A stretch of DNA of 64,000 nucleotides from Beijerinckia mobilis (GCF_000745425.1 NZ_JQJH01000016.1:19992-83991); one strand, 5' to 3'; shown: positions 38,566 to 46,368, counted from the stretch's first letter. The notes: generated from the letters alone by a model not told the origin. Numbers and translations: made by a program.

Positions 38566-39006
38566 ATGACACTTATTCGATCGGTTGCCGGCGGATTGAG
38601 TTCGGACAATCCCAATGACCCCTATGCGCCGAATCCATACACAGCCGCCTCGGTGAAGACCTTCGGGACAGGTCCAAAGGGCACCCAATGCTTTTTTGCG
38701 TATATGCCGCAAGGCACCGGCCTGTCATCATTGAATGGCGGTTCGCCAGTGATGCCGCTGAAAGGCTCGACCACCTATGAGGTGTGGGCCATTCCGATTG
38801 TTGATCGGCGCGATTACGTCGCCTTTCCATGGGCGATTATCGGCGAGGCAAACGCAAGCCCATTCACCATCACGCAGGGTCCGCAATCGAAGCGTCCTGC
38901 GGTTGCTGCTGGCCTCTATTTTTACAACCTTGACACCGGCCGAATGAATGTGCCGAACGCTGGCGTTACGGCGTGGGTTGACTACATCACTGGCGCGGCG
39001 GCCTGA
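38566..39006 (+). CDS. Hypothetical 146-aa protein (beta-rich)
   Basis: No recognised family; the sequence is Gly/Ser/Pro-rich with short beta strands (TYEVWAIPIVD, DYVAFPWAIIGEA, AGLYFYNLDTG), reminiscent of small phage decoration or tail proteins. ATG 38566 is preferred over TTG 38560 because GAGG precedes it by 10 bases. It lies immediately before the terminase genes. Confidence 0.6.
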   Translation: MTLIRSVAGGLSSDNPNDPYAPNPYTAASVKTFGTGPKGTQCFFAYMPQGTGLSSLNGGSPVMPLKGSTTYEVWAIPIVDRRDYVAFPWAIIGEANASPFTITQGPQSKRPAVAAGLYFYNLDTGRMNVPNAGVTAWVDYITGAAA

Positions 39007-39007
39007 C

Positions 39008-39610
39008 ATGGCGAAGCGGGGCCAATGCCAAGTCTGCGCGCATCATGAGCGGGAGCGCATTGAATTTCTGCGCGCCGCCGGGGTAAGCTTTGAGGATCTA
39101 GCAATAAAATTCAGCCTCCAAAGCAACGCCATCTGGCGGCACTGGCACAAGCATGTCTCGCCGGAACTCAAGGGCCGCTTGCTCATGGGGCCGGCGCAGC
39201 TCGAGGAATTGCGCCTCAATGCAATCAAGGAGACAGGCAGCGTCCTCGACCACCTGTGCATCCTGCGGTCGGCGCTGATGGCCCAACTCAGCGTCACCGG
39301 GGAGAGTAATTCGCCGATGGCTTTGAGCCGTGTCGCCGATACGCTTCTGCGGGTCTTGACGGAAATCGGCAAGATCAATGGCGAGGTCTCGCGGCTCGCG
39401 CCGATCGTGAACATTCAGAACACAACAAACATACTCAATTCGCAGCCCATGGTCGAACTGCAGGGGGCGATCCTCACGGCCCTTGCACCGTTTCCTGAGG
39501 CGCGAAAGGCAGTCGTCGCGGCGCTGCGCGGGCTGGAGGCGCCCCAACCTTCATCCTCGGAGCCGCGGCGGCTGCCGGCACTGATCGAGGGCGAGTGCAG
39601 CAATGCTTGA
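39008..39610 (+). CDS. Probable terminase small subunit
   Basis: 200 aa. N-terminal HTH-like part (ERIEFLRAAGVSFEDLAIKF; SNAIWRHWHKHV) consistent with DNA recognition, then a helical oligomerisation region and a low-complexity tail. Position directly before and overlapping TerL by 8 bp is the strongest argument. The N-terminal Cys pair (CQVCAHHERE) might bind metal. ATG 39008 lies 1 bp after the previous stop; the frame is open upstream but without a better start. Confidence 0.72.
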   Translation: MAKRGQCQVCAHHERERIEFLRAAGVSFEDLAIKFSLQSNAIWRHWHKHVSPELKGRLLMGPAQLEELRLNAIKETGSVLDHLCILRSALMAQLSVTGESNSPMALSRVADTLLRVLTEIGKINGEVSRLAPIVNIQNTTNILNSQPMVELQGAILTALAPFPEARKAVVAALRGLEAPQPSSSEPRRLPALIEGECSNA

Positions 39611-41912
39611 TGGTGCGGCGATCTTCCGGCGCATGGCCGATGCGCTCGAACGGGATTGGCGGGCCATTGCGAGGCCCGAGCAATTGCCGCCGCATGGCGA
39701 TTGGACAGTTTGGTTGATTAAGGCCGGGCGCGGCTGGGGCAAGACGCGGACGGGCGCGGAATGGGTCCGCTCGATGGTCGAGGCCGGCGCTCGGCGCATT
39801 GCTCTGATCGGGCCGACGACAGCGGACGTTCGGAAGACCATGATCGAAGGCGAGTCAGGGTTGCTGGCGATTTCGCCCGAATGGAACCGCCCGAATTATG
39901 AACCGTCGAACCGGCAATTGACATGGCCGAACGGCGCGATTGCGACGACATACAGTGCAGAAGAGCCGGAACGCTTGCGAGGCCCGCAGCACGATGCAGC
40001 GTGGTGCTGGATTGGCGGCACGAAGGTGTCAACGCCAAACGGTGATTGCTCAATTGAAAATATTCGTCCCGGCGATTTGGTATTAACCAGATCCGGACCA
40101 TCGCGAGTTGTTGCCGTCAAATCTCACCTCGACCAAATTGGCGAGATGACGATCGGCAATGCAATTCTCACCGGCACTGCAGAGCATCCGATCTACCTAA
40201 ATGGGGAGTGGATCAGAGCGGATCGAGCCAAGATTGGGGACACTGCATGTGTAATCAATGTGTCGAATGGAACGGGAAGTTCTGGCATCGATATGGTAAT
40301 GATCGTGGCTCTTATTACGAGCGTACAGATAAGTCGGTTCGGCCTAAAACTCGCCGGCTGCATCGCGAAATGTGGATCGATACTTTTGGGGCTATTCCAG
40401 CCGGATACGAGGTCCACCACAGAGATGGCGACAAATCTCACAACGCCATCGATAATTTCGAGCTGCTCACAAAGAGCGGGCATCGTAAGCATCACTTTTG
40501 CGCGATGCCAATTCCGGCCAAGGATTGGACGAAGCCACCAACAATCCGGCTATGCTGTTCAGCATGTAATACACAAATTATGCGGCGTCGCAGAACAGTG
40601 CACCCACTATGTGAGAAATGTTTGGCGAGAACTGTGGAACTGCGGCGGCGCAACAAGCTCGTTAGATATTGCGAGCAATGCGGAGAATGTTTCCAAACTC
40701 GTTCCGCCCACTTCTGCAGCCAGCGTTGTGTCAACCTGGCAACCCGCGGGGGAACAAGAAGTATTTTGCCTGACAGTCGAAGGCGCGCATGAATATTTTG
40801 CAAACGGGATTCTCGTTCACAACTGTGATGAATTGGCGGCATGGCGCAATGCTCAGGAAACCTGGGATCAAATGTTGTTCGGCCTTCGCCTGGGCATGGA
40901 TCCGCGCATTTGCGTGACGACGACGCCGAAGCCGACGAAGCTTGTCCGCAACCTTCTCTCGCGCGTCGGCAAGGATGTCGTTTTAACGGGCGGCTCGACT
41001 TTCGAGAACAGGGAGAACCTGGCGCCACCGTTCCTTAATGCCATCGTTGGCCGCTATGCGGGCACGCGGCTCGGCCGGCAGGAGTTGGAAGCCGAACTTC
41101 TTGAGGACACGCCTGGCGCGCTCTGGAGCCTTGCCATGATCGAGGCGGCGCGCATCGAGCCGCGCGAACTGCCGCTCATGCGGCGCGTCGTGGTGGCGAT
41201 TGATCCAGCGGTCACGGCCAATGAGGATTCTGACGAAACCGGCATCATCGTCGCAGGCCTTGGCCAGGATGGACACGGCTATGTGCTGGAGGATGCGTCC
41301 GGCAAGATGACGCCGACAGAATGGGCGCGCAGGGCGGTGTCTCTGTATCATCGCTACCGGGCCGACCGGGTGATTGCGGAAGTGAACCAGGGCGGCGCTC
41401 TGGTCGAGAATACCTTGCGCGTGATCGATGAGAATGTAGCTTTCCGGGCGGTGCATGCGACGAAGGGCAAGATCCTGCGCGCCGAACCTGTTTCCGCTCT
41501 GTATGAGCAAGGCCGCGTACATCATGCCGGTACGTTTCCCGAGCTTGAAGACCAGATGGTAACATTCGCCGGCGGCTCTGCGGATTCGCCCGACAGACTC
41601 GACGCCTGCGCTTATGCGCTTACGGATTTGATGGTGGGCATCGCCGATGGAACGGGCATCATCGAGTTCTACCGGCGCCAGGCCGAAGGGCAAGCGAAGG
41701 ATGGGCTCGCATTCGGTTATTCGATCGGCGCGCAGGAAGGAACTCGCGACGTTGCGCTTTATGCGCCTGCCGGGCTGTTCGGGATCGTTACAGGCGGCGC
41801 AACTGGTCGGCCTTATCAAATCGATCCAGATGGCATCGTGACCGTCGCGGCTGAGGATGTGGCGCTCATGCAGCGCGCAGGATTCCGCAAAGTTGAAGGA
41901 GCATCATCATGA
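39603..41912 (+). CDS. Terminase large subunit interrupted by an intein
   Basis: 769-aa precursor: extein 1-134, intein 135-407, extein 408-769, leaving a 496-aa mature terminase. ATPase: Walker A AGRGWGKT (41-48); Walker B DE directly after the intein (CDELAAW, C408). Nuclease: VVVAIDPAV, IIAE-like ADRVIAEVNQGGALVENTL and the DSPDRLDACAYALTDL ending. It powers DNA packaging and cuts concatemers. The intein sits at the most conserved catalytic spot, so splicing should be required for activity. No portal or capsid gene follows. Confidence 0.93.
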   Translation: MLDGAAIFRRMADALERDWRAIARPEQLPPHGDWTVWLIKAGRGWGKTRTGAEWVRSMVEAGARRIALIGPTTADVRKTMIEGESGLLAISPEWNRPNYEPSNRQLTWPNGAIATTYSAEEPERLRGPQHDAAWCWIGGTKVSTPNGDCSIENIRPGDLVLTRSGPSRVVAVKSHLDQIGEMTIGNAILTGTAEHPIYLNGEWIRADRAKIGDTACVINVSNGTGSSGIDMVMIVALITSVQISRFGLKLAGCIAKCGSILLGLFQPDTRSTTEMATNLTTPSIISSCSQRAGIVSITFARCQFRPRIGRSHQQSGYAVQHVIHKLCGVAEQCTHYVRNVWRELWNCGGATSSLDIASNAENVSKLVPPTSAASVVSTWQPAGEQEVFCLTVEGAHEYFANGILVHNCDELAAWRNAQETWDQMLFGLRLGMDPRICVTTTPKPTKLVRNLLSRVGKDVVLTGGSTFENRENLAPPFLNAIVGRYAGTRLGRQELEAELLEDTPGALWSLAMIEAARIEPRELPLMRRVVVAIDPAVTANEDSDETGIIVAGLGQDGHGYVLEDASGKMTPTEWARRAVSLYHRYRADRVIAEVNQGGALVENTLRVIDENVAFRAVHATKGKILRAEPVSALYEQGRVHHAGTFPELEDQMVTFAGGSADSPDRLDACAYALTDLMVGIADGTGIIEFYRRQAEGQAKDGLAFGYSIGAQEGTRDVALYAPAGLFGIVTGGATGRPYQIDPDGIVTVAAEDVALMQRAGFRKVEGASS
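40005..40823 (+). other. Class-1 intein inside TerL (273 aa)
   Basis: Block A begins at Cys1: CWIGGTKVSTPNGDCSIEN. Block B is GTAEHPIYL (T-x-x-H). Blocks F/G are VFCLTVEGAHEYFANGILVH followed by N, then +1 Cys of the extein. All catalytic residues (Cys1, block-B Thr/His, penultimate His, Asn, +1 Cys) are present. The part between blocks B and F (about 75-250) reads in this frame as unpatterned sequence and has no LAGLIDADG motif; it is occupied by an HNH gene in another frame. Confidence 0.93.
40247..40792 (+). CDS. HNH homing endonuclease nested in the TerL intein, different frame
   Basis: 181 aa. Typical free-standing phage HNH start (MCNQCVEWNGKFWHRYG), then RLHREMWIDTFGAIPAGYEV and the HHRDGDKSHNAIDNFELL active site with Asn66/Asn70 and later His79/82/83. 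Cys pairs follow at about 104/107, 122/125, 142/145 and 157/161, likely zinc sites. ATG 40247 has GGGGA six bases upstream (40236-40240). The whole gene is inside the 819-bp intein, at +2 relative to the TerL frame, ending in intein block F. It would cut intein-less terL alleles. Confidence 0.87.
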   Translation: MCNQCVEWNGKFWHRYGNDRGSYYERTDKSVRPKTRRLHREMWIDTFGAIPAGYEVHHRDGDKSHNAIDNFELLTKSGHRKHHFCAMPIPAKDWTKPPTIRLCCSACNTQIMRRRRTVHPLCEKCLARTVELRRRNKLVRYCEQCGECFQTRSAHFCSQRCVNLATRGGTRSILPDSRRRA

Positions 41913-42217
41913 GCAGGGTGAAAATGCGCGCGCCGGCCGGCATGACCGGCGGGATCAATGGACTGCCTGGCGTGTATATTGTTGATGGAATGATCGAAGT
42001 CGAACAATCAGCCGTGGCATCATTACAGAAATCGGGCTTCACGGTGCATGTCGATGGCTCTCTTGAAAGCGCCACGACTGTTGCCGATCTCATTCCGGTC
42101 ATTCAATCGCTGCAGGCGGATAATGCTGCCATCAAGGCGGAAAATGAATCTCTGCGGAAGATCGTGAATGAAATCGTGACGCGCGCCAGCAGTGCCATGA
42201 AGGTGGCATTCGGCTGA
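41909..42217 (+). CDS. Hypothetical 102-aa protein with C-terminal coiled coil
   Basis: Overlaps the TerL stop (ATGA). N-terminal 50 residues show a Gly-rich repeat (GMTGGINGLPGVYIVDG), then helical heptads (ADNAAIKAENESLRKIVNEI). Could be a small structural or portal-adaptor protein; not assigned. Followed 28 bp later by a strong terminator, so it ends the packaging operon. Confidence 0.65.
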   Translation: MSRVKMRAPAGMTGGINGLPGVYIVDGMIEVEQSAVASLQKSGFTVHVDGSLESATTVADLIPVIQSLQADNAAIKAENESLRKIVNEIVTRASSAMKVAFG

Positions 42218-42244
42218 ATGGCATCTCTTCCACCGCGGGCAACA

Positions 42245-42270
42245 AAAAAGGGGCGATAAAGCCCCTTTTT
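42245..42270. terminator. Rho-independent terminator after terminase operon
   Basis: Perfect hairpin AAAAAGGGGC / GCCCCTTTTT with a GATAAA loop; ends in a T-run on the plus strand. Closes the operon ending with the 102-aa gene. Confidence 0.9.
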
Positions 42271-42403
42271 GATATGCCTGAGCCAGGATGCAACCCCTGG
42301 ATCACTTTCTGACCATTTCAGGCGTGGCGGTCAGCAGTTCCGCCCTCAGCAGGCACAACGGCAACATAATCCCCCTTTCATCCATCAACAAGACGGAATC
42401 CCC

Positions 42404-42931
42404 ATGGTGCGACGCGGCAGGCCGAGAAAAGCTGGACCGAGAGAAGCGAACGGCCAATTGCAGCGGCCGAGCACGATCGAGCGAAGGGAGCGCGCGGCGA
42501 GAGAAGCCGAATGCGTGATGGCGGTTGCTCTGAGGCAGCCGCACCGGCGCGGCGATTGTGACCAGGCCCTTGGCGATGCCCTCGGGCGTTTCGTGCGCGC
42601 CCATGGCCTGCGGCAAGAATTGATCGATGCCGGCGAAACCTATGCCCGCCTTCTACGGCGATGGCGGCTCGAGAACGCTGTTCCTCTTTTTGAGAATCGC
42701 ACTTCCCACGGTCCCGCACCCGATCCATTGAGCCGCGGGGAGAACGATGACCTGCGGCGCCAGGTGGTTGCGATGGAAATGGCGATGCACCGCGCTGGAC
42801 CCGATGCCCTGGCTGCCGTCAAGCGGCTCGCGGTCGAAGGGAAAGACATCGACGGCTCGCAGGTCAGAGCGGCGATGGATGGCTTGATGGCGCTGGCCAC
42901 GCATTTGAGGATGGTGCGAGCACAAGCGTAA
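42404..42931 (+). CDS. Hypothetical phage protein, 175 aa
   Basis: Arg-rich and basic N-terminus (VRRGRPRKAG, AT-hook-like GRP core), then helical (CDQALGDALGRFVRAHGLRQ; LATHLRMVRAQA). GGA lies 7-10 bases before ATG 42404. The frame extends upstream to 42269, over the terminator, so the ATG is preferred. No function recognised; the AT-hook-like start hints at DNA binding. Confidence 0.55.
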   Translation: MVRRGRPRKAGPREANGQLQRPSTIERRERAAREAECVMAVALRQPHRRGDCDQALGDALGRFVRAHGLRQELIDAGETYARLLRRWRLENAVPLFENRTSHGPAPDPLSRGENDDLRRQVVAMEMAMHRAGPDALAAVKRLAVEGKDIDGSQVRAAMDGLMALATHLRMVRAQA

Positions 42932-43059
42932 AAAAGAAAACCTACGCCAACGAATAGAAGCAAGATCAGGCATAAGTTCTGATTGATTCAAGATAGCGTA
43001 TATGTTCAGCGGGAGATGAACATATTAAGATGAAGGCTCATGCGGAAATAAGGTGACAC

Positions 43060-43308
43060 CTATTTCTCGAGTGCTGCGGCAGACACGACGAGATGCAAGG
43101 GGGTCTCAGGACCCGCCTTTACCAAAGATAAATTTCTTACTTGGACTATGCCGGAAGGGCTAGCCTCGGCCGGATTAGGCCCCGCTATCAATGCAGCAAA
43201 CCCAAATTCAATAGAGACCGTCCAATTGCCCTCTGAAATTCCTTGCTCTTTAAGTAGAGCGGTGATCACTTCTTGTAATGAAAACTGATAAGCGGTTGGT
43301 TCAGCCAT
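43060..43308 (-). CDS. Hypothetical 82-aa protein coupled to HicB
   Basis: ATG at 43308 overlaps the HicB stop (ATGGCTGA), so it is translationally coupled to the toxin-antitoxin operon. Mixed alpha/beta sequence with a Pro/Ala-rich centre (LIAGPNPAEASPSG). No domain recognised. Possibly an accessory of the HicAB unit. Confidence 0.5.
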   Translation of the reverse strand: MAEPTAYQFSLQEVITALLKEQGISEGNWTVSIEFGFAALIAGPNPAEASPSGIVQVRNLSLVKAGPETPLHLVVSAAALEK

Positions 43309-43852
43309 TGCAGACTTCCGCGTAATTTTCACATTGCGCTATTGGTTGCGGGGAAGTAGGCGATGTGGCGCGTACAAAACCCCTAATTTCTGTTAAATAC
43401 TTTGTGCTAGCTTCATAGCTGGGCGTTACGCTTACGGTCCGTGTGACCTGTTGTGGATTGTGAACTGTCCATACTGCCGTTGCAGCTGCACGCGTTGCCA
43501 TTTCTGCGTAGACACTCGCAGACGAAAGCAAACAGATGACATATTGATTGAGGCTAACTTCTTGCAATTTCGCCTGTCCAGCTAATCTAGCGTGCAGATC
43601 TTTCGGCATTCGAAGAAGCAGCTTACCGCTGTATTCAGCAGGACTCGGTGCAGGAGAGGGCGGAGGAATGGGATTTCCTGCCTCATTAGCTGCCTGAACC
43701 CAAGCCTCCATCGCATCCTTAAGCTCTACCAGCGCCTCAGCACGATTCGCTCCCCATGCGGAACATCCGGGAAGGTCTGGGGCGAGCGCAATGAATCCCT
43801 CATCGTCGTCGCTCCAAAACACTTGGGAGGGGTAGCGATCCAGATTATTCAT
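43301..43852 (-). CDS. hicB: HicB-type antitoxin with RHH domain and C-terminal extension
   Basis: 183 aa from ATG 43852, which has GGAGG nine bases upstream (43861 is in the same frame but too close to it). HicB fold: FIALAPDLPGCSAWGANRAE, then a Pro-rich linker and an RHH-like DNA-binding segment SGKLLLRMPKDLHARLAGQ (AKLQEVSLNQYVICLL). About 70 Ala/Thr/Ser-rich residues follow beyond the RHH end, unusual for HicB. It neutralises HicA and represses the operon. Confidence 0.87.
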   Translation of the reverse strand: MNNLDRYPSQVFWSDDDEGFIALAPDLPGCSAWGANRAEALVELKDAMEAWVQAANEAGNPIPPPSPAPSPAEYSGKLLLRMPKDLHARLAGQAKLQEVSLNQYVICLLSSASVYAEMATRAAATAVWTVHNPQQVTRTVSVTPSYEASTKYLTEIRGFVRATSPTSPQPIAQCENYAEVCNG

Positions 43853-44114
43853 CGTCTTCATCCTCCGGGATGATCCCATAGCCATATTTATCAATAAAAC
43901 CAATTAACTGCATCGCTTGATAAGGAAGAATCTTCCCGTTGCGATTCTGGAAATTTAGCGAGTATGGTTCGCCGGGCCTTTGAAAAACGCAATGGCTCCC
44001 TTTACCGCCCTTCCCGATAAAACCAAGGCGTTCCGCGATTTTCAACGCATCCTCAAACCGAACATCCTTCGGATTGTTCCGGATGGACGCTATTAGCTTA
44101 GAGAGCTTACTCAA
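43845..44114 (-). CDS. hicA: HicA-type mRNA interferase toxin
   Basis: 89 aa. The HicA dsRBD-like fold is shown by SIRNNPKDVRFEDALKIAER, GKGGKGSHCVFQRPG (catalytic His in GSH) and the strands that follow; the C-terminus is acidic (IIPEDEDDE). It cleaves mRNA when not bound by HicB. Toxin-first order is typical of hicAB. It overlaps HicB by 8 bp. Likely an addiction module for element maintenance. Confidence 0.87.
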   Translation of the reverse strand: MSKLSKLIASIRNNPKDVRFEDALKIAERLGFIGKGGKGSHCVFQRPGEPYSLNFQNRNGKILPYQAMQLIGFIDKYGYGIIPEDEDDE

Positions 44115-44524
44115 GGCTTGATACTATATGTAGTAGCAGATGGACATGCGAAAATATGGGCATATGAGGAAATGCTGAGCATGATAGGGCATTTTTCTAT
44201 ATACCTCTGACCAAAAGGCAGTTTTGAATCGTATCAGTGGCCTTGCCGTTATCGAAGCCACCCATTTCTAAAATCTATGCGTGAAATTCTTCACGCAGAC
44301 CATATAACAGTTGTCGCTTAAAATGCCGATGCACGTCGTCCCATCGTGACTCAAGTCATCAAAATCGCGGAAAAGATCCTACAAACTAATGCGCATCTAG
44401 TGCAGGCCTGGGCGAGCGGAACGGTAAAATGCCTTACCCTTTTAGGTAAAACTCACTTCCCGTCCTTCCGCATCTGCACACCAAGCCCACCGCCATTCCC
44501 CGTGATGAACTCCACACCGGCGGA
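44115..44524. other. About 410-bp gap in element, convergent side of hicA promoter
   Basis: Contains a small hairpin GCGTGAA-ATTC-TTCACGC (44,279-44,296) and the presumed hicA promoter near 44,120-44,140. A plus-strand frame (44346-44687) is antisense to a membrane-protein gene; rejected. No gene seen. Confidence 0.4.
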
Positions 44525-44842
44525 TCAATCGGTTCCCTCTGGCGCCCATCGGATTAACAATCGCACGCCAAGCCAGAGGGTGAATTCCACACCAATGCAT
44601 AGGCCAAAGAGTGCTGCAGAAATGAATTCTAACAAAGCTGACGGGTCCCTGTTCGGCAATTTCAGGAGCGCCCAGAAGGCGACATAGAAAACTGTCAGGG
44701 TGACTGCCCCACCAGCAACCAGCGTGGCCGCGGTGCCAATGACCACTTTCCCGATGATCAAGAAAATTCTGACCGCTTGATTCACCGCTTCCGCTGCCTC
44801 ACCCCTGCACCCTACTATCGCCGTTGTACTTTCTGAGTCCAA
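44525..44842 (-). CDS. Small membrane protein (two transmembrane segments)
   Basis: 105 aa; hydrophobic stretches at about 27-60 and 72-92 with short charged ends (RWAPEGTD). No family recognised. Its start overlaps the end of the upstream 101-aa membrane protein by 44 bp, suggesting a pair of related or interacting small proteins. Holin-like size and topology, but no holin signature. Confidence 0.55.
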   Translation of the reverse strand: MDSESTTAIVGCRGEAAEAVNQAVRIFLIIGKVVIGTAATLVAGGAVTLTVFYVAFWALLKLPNRDPSALLEFISAALFGLCIGVEFTLWLGVRLLIRWAPEGTD

Positions 44843-45104
44843 TCGCTTTGAAAAACCAAAATGTGAATGCCAGACCGGCGAAGGCTCCCATGGGTGCAGC
44901 GGACATCATCGCGAATATAATCGGAACCCCTTCTGCGATGCTCAAGTCATTGATGGCTTTCAATTCTGGCAGCGTAAACCAGCTTGCGATCAGGAATGCT
45001 ATCGCCGCGAAAATCGTCGCGCCGATCAGGGCGGCAACAATCCAGAGACCCATCAGTGCCGTGCTTTTCCCGATTCTCGCAGCGATCGTTGATAATCGGT
45101 TCAC
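44799..45104 (-). CDS. Small membrane protein (two transmembrane segments)
   Basis: 101 aa, hydrophobic segments at about 17-42 and 58-86 (GLWIVAALIGATIFAAIAF; FAMMSAAPMGAFAGLAFTFW) separated by an acidic loop. No family recognised. First of two overlapping membrane-protein genes; divergent from the Rha-like gene. Confidence 0.55.
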   Translation of the reverse strand: MNRLSTIAARIGKSTALMGLWIVAALIGATIFAAIAFLIASWFTLPELKAINDLSIAEGVPIIFAMMSAAPMGAFAGLAFTFWFFKAIGLRKYNGDSRVQG

Positions 45105-45170
45105 TTCCCTGTCCTCAACCTCATGCCCAGGCCCCCGCCGCTACCGGCTTGGATTACCGTTCCCTGGACC

Positions 45171-45458
45171 ATGTCGAGCGTCGAAATCGCCGAGCTGTGC
45201 GCGAAGCGGCACGGGGATGTGATCCGCTATATTAAAAAGATGTGCCTCGACCTCTATAGCGTCGATATTTCCAAAAAAGATGACGCAGATTTTCGTTATC
45301 AAGGAATTTCAATGGCTTACGATGATCACGGCTATATTGAGCATGTCGATCTCGACCGGGCAAATTCCTACACTCCGGTGACCGGATCAGTGGTTCGCCG
45401 CAAGCGGGTGATCGATCGCTGGATGCTCAGGGAATCACTTGGTCAAGCCAGTCTGTAA
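45171..45458 (+). CDS. Rha-like phage regulatory protein (short)
   Basis: 95 aa. The N-terminal SSVEIAELCAKRHGDVIRYI is the Rha/ORF6N-like HTH-type signature, and the C-terminal EHVDLDRANSYTPVTGSVVR and RVIDRWM match the Rha C-terminal strand pattern (LdR-h-L-vtGY... R-iidRW). Rha proteins regulate temperate phages that infect ihf mutants (P22) and act as DNA-binding regulators. ATG 45171 is preferred over 45123, whose first 16 residues are Pro-rich and unlike the family. Confidence 0.7.
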   Translation: MSSVEIAELCAKRHGDVIRYIKKMCLDLYSVDISKKDDADFRYQGISMAYDDHGYIEHVDLDRANSYTPVTGSVVRRKRVIDRWMLRESLGQASL

Positions 45459-45596
45459 AGCTTTCAGAACAAAAGGAAAAATTCAACTGTTGGCATATGT
45501 CAACGGTTGGGGCCGACGGCAAATCTCGCGAAATGCTCTGCATGCCGGTCGAGAAGCTTCCGTTCTACCAACAGGTAGAAAATGCCATTGAATTAG

Positions 45597-45716
45597 TCAC
45601 TCTGCCGGGTCGTGGTGATGTTTTTCCTGCCGCTCACTGATCAGCACAAATCCCCAGGCTGTCCCGAGAGCTATGGCCGGGACGATGATAAACGCGACGA
45701 TCCAAAGCCCTGTCAT
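45597..45716 (-). CDS. 39-aa single-transmembrane protein
   Basis: ATG 45716 follows directly on the TAA of the 32-aa gene. Sequence starts MTGLWIVAFIIVPAIALGTA (one membrane helix), then a charged tail with HHH. Part of a run of four coupled genes. Too small for family assignment. Confidence 0.5.
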   Translation of the reverse strand: MTGLWIVAFIIVPAIALGTAWGFVLISERQEKHHHDPAE

Positions 45717-45815
45717 TTAACCAATATCGTGACGAACAAGCCAATAGACACAGGCCGTAACGACTAGGCCGGCAATCGGAACGAACAATAATGCAGCGAT
45801 TTGCGAGGCGGTCAT
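45717..45815 (-). CDS. 32-aa single-transmembrane protein
   Basis: Overlaps the stop of the 74-aa gene (ATGA at 45812-45815) and carries AAGGA nine bases before ATG. Sequence MTASQIAALLFVPIAGLVVT then CVYWLVRHDIG is one membrane helix with a basic end. Supported by its ribosome site and the coupled arrangement. Confidence 0.5.
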   Translation of the reverse strand: MTASQIAALLFVPIAGLVVTACVYWLVRHDIG

Positions 45816-46036
45816 GGGATCAATCCTTTAAGGATTTTCCTTGCAACAAAATGAATGGCGATGCTCGATATAAGAGCAATCCCGGCAATTGCGAATGATA
45901 CCACATGGCTTGACCCATCCCAATTGCTGAAATTTGTGACGGCTGGAGCCAGGACGCCCACGCCAAATATGGCGACGGCGATTCCGTTGAGATAGGTCGC
46001 GGTCAGCTTTGTCCGTTCATTCTGAATCAGGCTCAT
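45812..46036 (-). CDS. 74-aa membrane protein (two transmembrane segments)
   Basis: Short polar N-terminus (SLIQNERTKLTATY), helices at about 16-34 and 46-64, basic C-terminus. Overlaps the XRE gene by ATGA, so translationally coupled to a regulator. No family recognised. Confidence 0.55.
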   Translation of the reverse strand: MSLIQNERTKLTATYLNGIAVAIFGVGVLAPAVTNFSNWDGSSHVVSFAIAGIALISSIAIHFVARKILKGLIP

Positions 46037-46287
46037 TTCCCCTTCCGCAGCCTGACGCCTGGGCCTTCCCCATTTTCCTCGACGAAGATCACGCCGGCGG
46101 ATTCGAGAGCCTGACGGATGGCGGCGACATTATTCATCATACCAGCGGCTGGGCCTGGACTGCTTTCCATCCTTCGTAACGTGGCGATTGAGATGCTGGC
46201 TGATTTCGCGAGCTGATCTTGCCCCATTCCCAAAAGTGCCCTTGCCGCAGCAATCTGCCTTCCGGAAATGTGAGTGATTTCGCTCAT
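46033..46287 (-). CDS. XRE-type helix-turn-helix regulator
   Basis: 84 aa. HTH core ISGRQIAAARALLGMGQDQL then AKSASISIATLRRMES, with a C-terminal segment AIRQALESAGVIFVEENGEG typical of small XRE regulators of alphaproteobacteria. It heads the operon of small membrane proteins and could be the element's own repressor. The same strand overlap (ATGA) couples it to the 74-aa gene. Confidence 0.82.
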   Translation of the reverse strand: MSEITHISGRQIAAARALLGMGQDQLAKSASISIATLRRMESSPGPAAGMMNNVAAIRQALESAGVIFVEENGEGPGVRLRKGK

Positions 46288-46368
46288 ACTGATTGATACC
46301 TATTGACATGCGCGCGGGATGAGCGAAATATATCACTATACGCGAAACCAATCAAACCGGAAAACCCA

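Noticed and set aside
40005..40823. LAGLIDADG endonuclease expected in the intein
   Set aside because: No LAGLIDADG motif in the intein frame; the endonuclease found is HNH in another frame.
40983..41819. 278-codon minus-strand frame opposite TerL
   Set aside because: Antisense to a conserved terminase nuclease; composition of a mirror frame and no motif.
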